NCBI GenBank assembly: GCA_046758905.1
Contig: JBHIBC010000071.1
Coordinates: forward strand, 1-13,791
From: JBHIBC01 sp046758905
GTDB lineage: Bacteria > Acidobacteriota > Polarisedimenticolia > Gp22-AA2
Reading direction: 5' to 3'
Length of the DNA stretch: 13,791 bases
The notes below the pieces were generated by a model that saw only the letters and a program-made list of their open reading frames with translations, was not told where the DNA came from and ran no database searches. The translations under genes were made by a program, and so were the position numbers. Shown piece by piece: positions 6,628 to 13,725 of the stretch. Position 1 is the first letter of the stretch. Each line of letters opens with the position of its first letter.

Positions 6628-8013
6628 ATGGCGCACGTCACCCGAAGGACTTTCCTCGAGGCCACGGCGCTCGCGGGCGCGGGGGTAGCCCTCGAGGGCT
6701 GCTCCGCGCTGCCCGGGCGCCCGCCCTACGACGCCGTGGTCCTCGGCGCGGGCATCGCCGGCCTCGCGGCGGCGCGCGATCTGAACCGCTCCGCCCTCGA
6801 TGTCCTGGTGCTGGAGGGCCGGGACCGGGTCGGCGGGCGGATGCGGACCCTCCACGAGCAGACCCCGCACGGCGTCGAGCTGGGGGCGCAGATGATCCAC
6901 GGGTCGCGCGCCTCGATCTGGGAGCTCGTCCGGGAGCTCGGGATCGCGACGCGACGGCTCGGCCGGTGGGAGCGGTGGATCTGGTCCCCGGGTGAGGGCC
7001 TCCTGCGGCCCGATACGGCGCGCGAGGAGCGGGCCTGGCGCCGGGTCGAGGAGGCGTACCGCGCCCGCCGGGGCGCGGACACCGACTACGGGACGTTCCT
7101 CGACGCGCTCGGGCTGGACGAGGTGGGCCGCACCATCGCCGCGGAGAACGCGCTGTCGTGGTCGGCCGAGCCGGAGGAGATGAGCCTGCGCGCCGCCATC
7201 GAGGACAGCGCCGCGTGGGACGCATACCAGGACGACAACTTCCAGGTGGTCGGCGGCTTCGACGCCCTGCCCGGAAAGCTCCACGAGGAGCTGGGCGAGC
7301 GGGTCCGGCTGTCGTGCCGGGTGCGGTCGATCGAGTGGGGCCGGCGCGGCGTCCGCGTGAGCTGCGAGCGGCCGCGGGGGCGCACCGAGACGATCGTCGC
7401 GCGGCGCGCCATCGTGACCTTCCCCGTCGGGATCCTGCAGTCGGGCCGGCCGGCCTTCGAGCCCGATCTGCCGGGCTGGAAGCGCCGCGCCATCGACGCG
7501 CTCCGGATGGGGCGCGTCGTCGTGGTCCATCTTCTGTTCCGGAACCGGTTCTGGCGCGACAGGGCGCCCGGAGTGCCGGGCTGGCGCTCGCACGGCGGGC
7601 GGGTGTCGTTCTGGGACCCGCACCCTCCCGGGAAGGGGATGCCGGCCCTCGGGGCGTACGTCCAGGGCCGGGCCGCCCAGGAGCTGAGCGATCTCGGTCC
7701 CGGGGCCGGAACGGATCGCGTCCTGGCCTGGATCGAGGAGGTCTTCCCGCGCGCGGGCGCGCGCCGGCAGCTGGAGTGGTCGGCGTTCGCCGAGTGGGTC
7801 GGCGACCCGTTCTCACTCGGCTCCTACTCGATCACCCGCCTGGGCGGCTACGGCCAGCGCGCGGTGCTGGCCACGCCGATCCAGGACCGCCTCTACTTCG
7901 CCGGGGAGGCGACCGAGCCGGGGCCGCACTACCAGACGGTACACGGCGCCTACACCAGCGGCCGGCGCGCCGCCCGCGAGATCCTGGCGGCCCTCGGCCT
8001 GCGGGCCGCCTGA
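6628..8013 (+). CDS. FAD-dependent amine oxidase, Tat-exported, possible lipoprotein
   Basis: This is a flavin-containing amine oxidase of the MAO/polyamine oxidase/LSD1 fold, 461 residues. The N-terminus has a twin-arginine motif, TRRTFLE (R6-R7), then a hydrophobic stretch and LEGC with C25, so it is likely exported folded with FAD and possibly lipidated. The Rossmann FAD site is VVLGAGIAGLAAA (G40, G42, G45), with ribose-binding E63 in LEGRDRVGGRM. The C-terminal FAD signature is YFAGEATEPG (E427), followed by a VHGAYTSG helix. GSYS at 398-401 resembles polyamine oxidases. By eye, the active-site lysine near the flavin N5 in MAO, PAO and LSD1 aligns with V299 in MGRVVVVHLLF, so the usual lysine seems absent. 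The gene heads a tight run; the SDR gene follows after 14 bases. Oxidase or dehydrogenase acting on an amine is likely, but the substrate is unknown. Putrescine, polyamine or amino-acid oxidase are alternatives. Confidence 0.88.
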   Translation: MAHVTRRTFLEATALAGAGVALEGCSALPGRPPYDAVVLGAGIAGLAAARDLNRSALDVLVLEGRDRVGGRMRTLHEQTPHGVELGAQMIHGSRASIWELVRELGIATRRLGRWERWIWSPGEGLLRPDTAREERAWRRVEEAYRARRGADTDYGTFLDALGLDEVGRTIAAENALSWSAEPEEMSLRAAIEDSAAWDAYQDDNFQVVGGFDALPGKLHEELGERVRLSCRVRSIEWGRRGVRVSCERPRGRTETIVARRAIVTFPVGILQSGRPAFEPDLPGWKRRAIDALRMGRVVVVHLLFRNRFWRDRAPGVPGWRSHGGRVSFWDPHPPGKGMPALGAYVQGRAAQELSDLGPGAGTDRVLAWIEEVFPRAGARRQLEWSAFAEWVGDPFSLGSYSITRLGGYGQRAVLATPIQDRLYFAGEATEPGPHYQTVHGAYTSGRRAAREILAALGLRAA

Positions 8014-8027
8014 GGGGGAGGGACCGC

Positions 8028-8813
8028 GTGGACCTCGGCCTCGGGCAGACGGTGGCGATCGTCACCGGCGGCGCGCGCGGCATCGGACGCGCCGCCGCGG
8101 CGGCGCTTCTCGGGGAAGGCGCGCGGGTGGTGGTCGCCTCGCGGCGGGCCGACTCGGTCGCCGCGGCGGTCGCGACGCTGCTGCCGCTCGGAACGGTCGA
8201 GGGTATCGCCTGCGACGTGACCGTCGAGCGGGACGTCGTGCGTCTGGTCTCCGAGACGACGCGCCGCTTCGGGCGGCTCGACATCCTGGTGGCCAACGCC
8301 GGGATCGCGGGCGAGTCGGTGAACCTCGCCGACATGCCGGTCGAGGAGTGGGACCGCGTGATCGCCGTCCACATGCGCGGGACCTTCCTGTGCGGCCGCG
8401 AGTCGGCGCGGGCGATGCGCTCCGCCGGGAGGGGCGGGCGCATCGTGACCCTGGCCTCCACGTCGGCCTACGAGGCCGACCGGCACTCCGGACATTACAA
8501 CGCCGCCAAGTCGGGGATCGTCGGCCTGACCCGATCGATGGCGGTCGACTTCGCGCCCTGGGGAATCCGGGTCAACGGCGTCGCGCCCGGCTGGGTGCGC
8601 ACCGACATGACGGCCCCCGACCTGCCGCCGCCTGGCAGCCCGATCGAGAACTGCGGCGTGCAGCGGCGCGCCGTCGGGCCGGAGGAGATCGCCGCGGCCA
8701 TCACCTTCCTCGCCTCGGACGTCTGCCGGTTCGCGACCGGCACGACCCTGGTGGTCGACGGGGGGCAGCTCATCGTCGCGCCCGACCCCTCCGGGCCGGA
8801 GAGGGCGCGTTGA
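8028..8813 (+). CDS. SDR-family NAD(P)-dependent oxidoreductase
   Basis: This is a classical short-chain dehydrogenase/reductase of 261 residues, a soluble cytoplasmic enzyme interconverting an alcohol and a carbonyl. The start is GTG 8028, with GGAGGG (8017-8022) just upstream; the frame is open far back inside the amine oxidase, but only this start gives the standard SDR N-terminus. The cofactor motif is TGGARGIG (13-20). After strand beta-2 comes ASRR (37-40), whose arginines favour NADP over NAD. CDV and NAG (90-92) follow. The catalytic set S144, Y157 and K161 is intact with canonical spacing, and the C-terminus has the VVDGG motif. It lies 14 bases after the amine oxidase and overlaps the glycosyltransferase start, so it is cotranscribed with both. 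It resembles FabG-like and sugar or alcohol dehydrogenases; the substrate is not readable. Confidence 0.92.
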   Translation: MDLGLGQTVAIVTGGARGIGRAAAAALLGEGARVVVASRRADSVAAAVATLLPLGTVEGIACDVTVERDVVRLVSETTRRFGRLDILVANAGIAGESVNLADMPVEEWDRVIAVHMRGTFLCGRESARAMRSAGRGGRIVTLASTSAYEADRHSGHYNAAKSGIVGLTRSMAVDFAPWGIRVNGVAPGWVRTDMTAPDLPPPGSPIENCGVQRRAVGPEEIAAAITFLASDVCRFATGTTLVVDGGQLIVAPDPSGPERAR

Positions 8814-9919
8814 AGATCGGCGTCGACGCCCGCTTCCTCCTGGATCAGAAGACCGGCGTGGAGACCTATCTCCACGAGCTGCTGCGCCGGGTGATCGCGC
8901 TCGGCGGCCCGGAGGAGTACGTCCTGTTCCGCCTGGGCCGCAACGACCCCCGCCTCCCCGCGGGCCGCTGGCGGCGCGCCGACGCGGCCGGCGGCACCGG
9001 CCTCTGGGGCACGCTGTCCCGGCTGCGGCGCGAGAAGCCCGACCTGTTCTACTCGCCGGTGACCGCCTTCCCGCTCGCGGGGGTGCGCCGTCGCGTCGTC
9101 ACGGTGCACGATCTGGCGTGGCACCACTTCCCGGACCTGTATCCCTCCGACGAGCGGCTGCGGCACAGGATCTGGCTGCGGCTCGCCGTCCGCATGGCCG
9201 ACCGGATCGTCGCCGTGTCGAAGACGACCCGCGCCGACCTGCTGGCCCTGCACCCGGAGGCGGCCGGGAGGGTGACGGTGATCTCCCCGGGCGTCGACCG
9301 CGGCCTGTTCCGCCGGGCCTCCCCCGAGGAGCAGGGGCGCGCCCGCGAGCGCTACGGGCTGAGGGGACGCTACCTGATCTCGGTCGCCACCTTTCACCCG
9401 AGGAAGAACCTCCTGGGGCTGGTCGAGGCGTACGACCGCTTCCGCTCCCGCACCGGAGAGAGGGTCGAGCTGCTGGTGGCCGGACGGGGCGGGAGCGACT
9501 CCGAGCGGATCTGGGCGCGGATCGCCCGCAGCCCCTACCGCTCCGAGATCCGCATCCCCGGCTATGTCCCGCGCGAGGACCTGCCCGCCCTCTATTCGGC
9601 CGCCGATCTCTTCGTGATGCCCTCGCGGCACGAGGGGTTCGGGATCCCGCCGGTCGAGGCGATGACCTGCGGCGCGCCGGTGCTGGTCTCCGACCTGCCG
9701 ATCTTCCGGGAGGTGTGCGGGGAGGCGGCGGAGCGCGTGAACCCCGAGGACCCCGACTCGATCGCCGCCGGCATCGCGGCCGCCCTGCGCGAGGGGCCGC
9801 CGAGGGCCGAGAGGATCCGCCTCGGCCTGGAGCGCGCCGGCGCCCACCGCTGGGAGACGTCCGCCCGCCGTCTCCGGGAGCTGTTCCGGGAGACGGCCGT
9901 CCGGGCGCGTGCCGCGTGA
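8810..9919 (+). CDS. GT4-family glycosyltransferase
   Basis: This is a retaining glycosyltransferase of family 4 (GT-B fold), 369 residues, cytoplasmic or membrane-associated, moving a sugar from a nucleotide sugar to a glycan or lipid acceptor. I place the start at TTG 8810, which overlaps the SDR stop as TTGA and is preceded by GGAGAGGG (8798-8805). The resulting MKIGVDARFLLDQKTGVETY is the standard N-terminus for this type. The N-terminal acceptor domain has the conserved VTVHDLAWHHFPDLYP segment. The linker ISVATFHPRKNL holds the donor-phosphate-binding basic residues. The C-terminal donor domain has the EX7E motif EGFGIPPVE (E275, E283), then SDLPIFREVCG. It resembles WbaZ-like mannosyl- or rhamnosyltransferases, but the sugar cannot be assigned. 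It sits between the SDR and a dipeptidase, in the same run as a GT-C-like membrane protein. Confidence 0.92.
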   Translation: MKIGVDARFLLDQKTGVETYLHELLRRVIALGGPEEYVLFRLGRNDPRLPAGRWRRADAAGGTGLWGTLSRLRREKPDLFYSPVTAFPLAGVRRRVVTVHDLAWHHFPDLYPSDERLRHRIWLRLAVRMADRIVAVSKTTRADLLALHPEAAGRVTVISPGVDRGLFRRASPEEQGRARERYGLRGRYLISVATFHPRKNLLGLVEAYDRFRSRTGERVELLVAGRGGSDSERIWARIARSPYRSEIRIPGYVPREDLPALYSAADLFVMPSRHEGFGIPPVEAMTCGAPVLVSDLPIFREVCGEAAERVNPEDPDSIAAGIAAALREGPPRAERIRLGLERAGAHRWETSARRLRELFRETAVRARAA

Positions 9920-9953
9920 GCGGCGCCCGCCCACCATCTTCAGGGAGGTGATG

Positions 9954-11276
9954 ATGAAGCGTCCTGACGCCACCGGCCGCGGCCTCGCCGCGGCCGCCCC
10001 TCTGCTCATCGGCGGGGTCCTCGCCTGCGCCCCGCCGCCCGGGGAGCCGGCCGTCCGCGTCCCGCGCGTCCACTTCGACTCGATCGTCGTCGACACGCAC
10101 GTGGACGCGCCCTACCAGCTGCAGACGACCCGGAGGGATCTGGGCGAGCGGGGCGCCACGCCGCACTTCGACATCCCGCGCGCGCGCGAGGGCGGCGTGG
10201 GCGCCGCCTTCTTCGCCGTCTACGTCCGCGCCTACTACGCCGAGGTGGGCGGCGCGGCGCGGCAGGCGCTGGATCTCATCGACCTGATCGACCGCGTGGT
10301 GCGCGCGCACCCGGACGAACTGATGCCCGCCGTCTCGGCGGCCGGCATTCGCCGCGCCCGGCGCGCGGGGCGGATCGCCATCCTCATGGGGATCGAGGGA
10401 GGACACGCGATCGAGGACTCGCTCGGCGCATTGCGCGCCTTCCACCGCCTGGGCGTGCGCTACATGACGCTGACCCACGTCAACTCCAACAACTGGGCCG
10501 ACTCGTCCGGCCGCTTCTACCTTCCCGACTTCGTGCCCGGCGACGCGCGCATCCACGGCGGCCTCAACGACTTCGGGCGGGAGGTGGTGCGCGAGATGAA
10601 CCGCCTGGGGATGATGGTCGACATCTCCCACGTCTCGGAGGAGACGGTGGACGACGTCCTGGAGACCTCGCGCGCCCCGGTCTTCGCGTCGCACTCCTCC
10701 TGCCGCGCGCTGTCGGACCACCCCCGCAACCTGACGGACGACCAGATCCGCAGGATCGCGGCCGGGGGCGGGGTGGTGATGATCAACATCGGCTCCTACT
10801 TCCTCGACCAGGCGGTCGTCGACGCCTGGGCCGCGGCCGTCCGGGAGCTGCGTCCCGAGTACGACGCGATCGTGCGGGACCACGCCGGCGATCCGGTCGC
10901 GCGCGACGAGGCGATCGAGCATCTCCTCGACCGCATCCCCCGCGCCCGGGCCCCGTGGACCCGCGCCGTCGACCACATCGAGCACGTCATCGAGGTGGCC
11001 GGACCCGACGCGGTCGGGCTGGGGACCGACTTCGACGGCATCAAGGATCCCCCGGACGGACTCGAGGACGTCTCGAAGCTGCCGCGCATCAGCGAGGAGC
11101 TCCTCCGCCGCGGTCACTCGGAGGAGGTGGTCCGCAAGGTGCTGGGGGAGAACTTCCTGCGCTTCTTCGCGCGGGTCGAGGAGGTGGCCCGCTCGCTCGC
11201 GGGCGAGCCGCCCCGCACGGCCACGCCGCCCGCGGAGGACGAGCCGCGGGAAGAGGAGGATCCCGGCGGCCGCTGA
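9954..11276 (+). CDS. membrane dipeptidase, peptidase family M19, predicted lipoprotein
   Basis: This is a zinc-dependent dipeptidase of the renal dipeptidase (M19) family, 440 residues, expected to cleave dipeptides outside the cytoplasm. ATG 9954 is favoured because AGGGAGG (9942-9948) is 5 bases away; ATG 9951 is the near alternative. The N-terminus, MKRPDATGRG...LLIGGVLAC, has C25 as a likely lipoprotein cysteine. All metal-site residues are visible: H49 and D51 (DTHVDAP), bridging E148 (GIEGGH), H226 (DISHVSEET), H247 (SHSSCRAL) and D359 (GLGTDFDG). The gap between the last two is 112 residues, about 43 more than in human DPEP1. It is filled by a charged helical segment around WAAAVRELRPEYDAIVRDH, as in long bacterial members. 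The C-terminal tail is Pro/Glu-rich and probably disordered. It may recycle peptidoglycan-derived or environmental dipeptides, including D-amino-acid ones. Confidence 0.93.
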   Translation: MKRPDATGRGLAAAAPLLIGGVLACAPPPGEPAVRVPRVHFDSIVVDTHVDAPYQLQTTRRDLGERGATPHFDIPRAREGGVGAAFFAVYVRAYYAEVGGAARQALDLIDLIDRVVRAHPDELMPAVSAAGIRRARRAGRIAILMGIEGGHAIEDSLGALRAFHRLGVRYMTLTHVNSNNWADSSGRFYLPDFVPGDARIHGGLNDFGREVVREMNRLGMMVDISHVSEETVDDVLETSRAPVFASHSSCRALSDHPRNLTDDQIRRIAAGGGVVMINIGSYFLDQAVVDAWAAAVRELRPEYDAIVRDHAGDPVARDEAIEHLLDRIPRARAPWTRAVDHIEHVIEVAGPDAVGLGTDFDGIKDPPDGLEDVSKLPRISEELLRRGHSEEVVRKVLGENFLRFFARVEEVARSLAGEPPRTATPPAEDEPREEEDPGGR

Positions 11277-11285
11277 TGCGCATCG

Positions 11286-13196
11286 ATGCCTGAGGACCCG
11301 TCCCGCAACCCGGCGCCGCGCCCGGACCGCCCCGCGGCCGAGGCCCGGCCGGCCGGCGCCGTGGACCCGGCGCTCCCCGTCCGCCTCGCGGGCTTCGGCC
11401 TGTTCGCCCTGTCGTTCGCGGCGATGGCGGCGTGGAGCTGGCGCCGGTGGCCGGACCTGTTGGCCGACTTCGGACAGCAGCTGTACGTCCCCTGGCGGCT
11501 GGCCTCCGGCGAGGTCCTCTACCGGGACATCGCCTGGCTCCACGGCCCCCTCTCACAGCACCTGAACGCCGCGTGGTTCGCGCTGTTCGGGACATCCTTC
11601 ACGACCCTCGTCGTCGCCAACCTCGCGATCCTGGCCGTGGCTCTGGTCCTGGTCCACCGGATCGTCGCCTCCTCCACCGACCGCCTGACCGCCTTCACCG
11701 CCACCGCGGTCTTCCTGCTCGTGTTCGCCTTCTCCCAGTACGTGAGGACCGGGAACTACAACTTCGTCTCCCCCTACACGCACGAGGCGACGCACGGGGT
11801 GGCGCTCGCGGCGGCGATGATCGTCTCGTTCGACTCCTACCTGAGGACCGGTCGCCGGCGCTGGCCGGCCGTCTCCGGCCTGTGCTGCGGGCTCCTGCTG
11901 CTGACCAAGCTGGACGTCGCCCTCGCGGGCGTGGCGACCGCTCTCGCGGCCTGGGGATGCGCCCTCGGGGACCGGGAGGAGCGCCGGCGGCGTCTTCGCC
12001 GCGGGCTGCCGCTCTTCGCCGGCGCGGCCTCCGTCCCCGCCCTCGGCTTCTTCCTCTACTTCCGCTCGGCGATGTCCCCGGGCGACGCGCTCCGGGCGGC
12101 CGGCGGCGCCGTCGGCTCGGCCCGCGCCCGCGGGGCGAGGAACATCTTCTACGCGAGCGCCCTGGGCGTCGATCGCCCCGGCGCCAACCTCGCCCTGATG
12201 CTGGAGGCGGCCGCGTGGATCGCCGGCTTCGCGCTGTCCGCCGCCGCGCTCGACGTCGCCGCACGGCGGCTGCGGCGCGACCCGTACCGGACCGGCCTTG
12301 CGCTCGGCCTTCCCCTGCTGGTCCTGCTGTGGATGCGGATCGGCCTGGTCCCGTGGCAGGAGCTACCCCGCGCGCTCCCGCTGCTCGCGGCCGCCCTCAC
12401 CATGGGCCTCGTCCTGCAGCGGCGCGCGCGACGGGGCGAAGCGCCCGGGACGCCGGATCGCGGCGCTGCCCTCCTCCTGTGGACGGTCTTCGCTCTGGCG
12501 CTCCTGTCCAAGATCGCCCTCAACACCCACCTGTTCCACTACGGGTTCTACATGGCGATGCCGGCCGCGGTGGCGCTCGTCGCCGCGCTGGTCTCCCTCC
12601 TGCCGCGTCTCGTCGCCGGGCTCGGCGGATACGGCACCGTGTCTCGCATCCTGGCGCTGTCGGTCCTGGCCGCCGGCGTCGGTGTGCACCTGCGCTGGTC
12701 GCGCGAGCTGTACGCTCTGAAGCATCTGCGGGTCGGCCGCGGCGGCGACGCCATCGTGACCTACGGCGCCTCCGTCTCGCCCGTGGGGACGGCCGTCGCC
12801 ACGGCGCTCGACTGGATCGAGGAGAACGTCCCGTCGGACGCCACCTTCGTCGCCCTGCCGGAGGGGGTGATGCTGAACTACCTGTCGCGCCGCCGCTGGC
12901 CCGCGCGCTGCATCAACTACATGATGACCGAGATGATCGTCTTCGGCGAGGACGAGCTTCTGGATCAGCTCGAGGCCGGCCGGCCGGACTACATCCTGCT
13001 GGTCCACAAGGAGACGCGCGAGTTCGGCGTCGGGTACTTCGGATCCGACCCGCGCTACGGCGAGCGGATCCTCGAGTGGGTGGAGCGCGAGTACGAGCCG
13101 CTGGGCCTCATCGGGGCGGAGCCGCTCCGGGACGGGCGGTTCGGCATCAAGATCCTGAGGCGTCGCGCCCCGGGCGGCCGGCCGGGCGAGCCTTGA
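11286..13196 (+). CDS. polytopic membrane protein, GT-C glycosyltransferase-like (GT39/ArnT-like)
   Basis: This is a 636-residue membrane protein with about 12 hydrophobic segments spread over residues 33-470 and a soluble C-terminal domain (about 480-636). After TM1 comes a loop with D61, E76 and D81, in the pattern ADFGQQLYVPWRLASGEVLYRD split across 60-81, then HGPLSQHLNA. This matches GT-C enzymes, which use polyprenyl-phosphate sugars and keep acidic residues in the first periplasmic loop. TKLD at 207-210 recalls the TKPE-like motif of family 39. The C-terminal part (ALPEGVMLNYL, PDYILLVHKE) resembles the periplasmic domain of such proteins. No Shine-Dalgarno lies close to ATG 11286; translation may depend on the dipeptidase gene 9 bases upstream, and an in-frame GTG at 11361 is possible. 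The Pro/Arg-rich first 30 residues are cytoplasmic. Sugar donor and acceptor are unknown; the assignment rests on topology and motifs. Confidence 0.72.
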   Translation: MPEDPSRNPAPRPDRPAAEARPAGAVDPALPVRLAGFGLFALSFAAMAAWSWRRWPDLLADFGQQLYVPWRLASGEVLYRDIAWLHGPLSQHLNAAWFALFGTSFTTLVVANLAILAVALVLVHRIVASSTDRLTAFTATAVFLLVFAFSQYVRTGNYNFVSPYTHEATHGVALAAAMIVSFDSYLRTGRRRWPAVSGLCCGLLLLTKLDVALAGVATALAAWGCALGDREERRRRLRRGLPLFAGAASVPALGFFLYFRSAMSPGDALRAAGGAVGSARARGARNIFYASALGVDRPGANLALMLEAAAWIAGFALSAAALDVAARRLRRDPYRTGLALGLPLLVLLWMRIGLVPWQELPRALPLLAAALTMGLVLQRRARRGEAPGTPDRGAALLLWTVFALALLSKIALNTHLFHYGFYMAMPAAVALVAALVSLLPRLVAGLGGYGTVSRILALSVLAAGVGVHLRWSRELYALKHLRVGRGGDAIVTYGASVSPVGTAVATALDWIEENVPSDATFVALPEGVMLNYLSRRRWPARCINYMMTEMIVFGEDELLDQLEAGRPDYILLVHKETREFGVGYFGSDPRYGERILEWVEREYEPLGLIGAEPLRDGRFGIKILRRRAPGGRPGEP

Positions 13197-13221
13197 CAAC
13201 CGCGGGCCCGGCGCGGACAAT
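13193..13221 (+). promoter_or_regulatory. strong sigma70-type promoter for purE
   Basis: TTGACA (13193-13198) is a perfect -35, followed by an exact 17-bp spacer and GACAAT (13216-13221), which matches 4 of 6 -10 consensus bases. The -35 contains the TGA stop of the upstream membrane-protein gene. The start codon lies 6 bases after the -10, where transcription itself would be expected to begin. Confidence 0.75.
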
Positions 13222-13227
13222 CCCGCC

Positions 13228-13725
13228 GTGACCAGAGCCTCCAACAGGCCCCGCGTCGGGATCATCATGGGGAGCAGGTCGGACGACGAGCATCTGGCGC
13301 TCACCCGAGAGATGCTCACCGAGCTGCAGATCCCGTTCGAGAGCCGCGTCCTGTCCGCGCACCGCACCCCCGAGGAGACGGCCGAGTACGCCCGGACGGC
13401 CGAGGGGCGCGGCATCGAGGTGATCATCGCGGCCGCCGGCGGCGCCGCTCACCTGGCCGGGGTCATCGCCTCGAGCACCTTGCTTCCGGTGCTCGGCGTG
13501 CCGATCCCCTCGACGAGTCTCGACGGGATCGACTCCCTCCTCTCGATCGTGCAGATGCCCAAGGGCGTCCCGGTCGGGACCCTGGCCATCGGCAAGCCCG
13601 GTGCCGCCAACGCCGCCCTCCTCGCGGCCGAGATCCTGGCGCTGAACGACCCCGCCCTCCGCGACCGGCTCCGTGCCTGGCGCGCCGCCCGGCGGGACGA
13701 GCTGCTCCGCGAGCCGGTCCCCTGA
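13228..13725 (+). CDS. purE: N5-carboxyaminoimidazole ribonucleotide mutase (PurE, class I)
   Basis: PurE catalyses the conversion of N5-CAIR to CAIR in de novo purine synthesis in the cytoplasm and forms octamers in the known family. At 165 residues it has normal bacterial length. Family motifs are intact: IMGSRSDDEH (S16, S18, D19), SAHRTPE with H45, GGAAHLAGV with H75, and LDGIDSLLSIVQMPKGVPV near 107-125. H45 and H75 fall at the same numbers as the catalytic histidines of the E. coli enzyme. The last motif is typical of class I (mutase) rather than the animal class II carboxylase. The start is GTG 13228; there is no Shine-Dalgarno and a promoter lies immediately upstream, so translation is probably leaderless. 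The partner purK is not in the window; only 66 bases follow the stop, with no gene start seen. Confidence 0.96.
   Translation: MTRASNRPRVGIIMGSRSDDEHLALTREMLTELQIPFESRVLSAHRTPEETAEYARTAEGRGIEVIIAAAGGAAHLAGVIASSTLLPVLGVPIPSTSLDGIDSLLSIVQMPKGVPVGTLAIGKPGAANAALLAAEILALNDPALRDRLRAWRAARRDELLREPVP

Noticed and set aside
8495..10096. 533-codon minus-strand frame over the SDR and GT4 genes
   Set aside because: No motif, biased composition, and fully antisense to two genes with intact catalytic motifs.
11275..11284. Perfect palindrome GATGCGCATC at the dipeptidase stop
   Set aside because: It is only 10 bp, has no promoter nearby, and is easily expected by chance in GC-rich coding DNA.
9099..11543. 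814-codon minus-strand frame across the GT4, dipeptidase and membrane-protein genes
   Set aside because: It spans the boundaries of three well-supported genes on the other strand and has composition typical of a GC-rich antisense frame.
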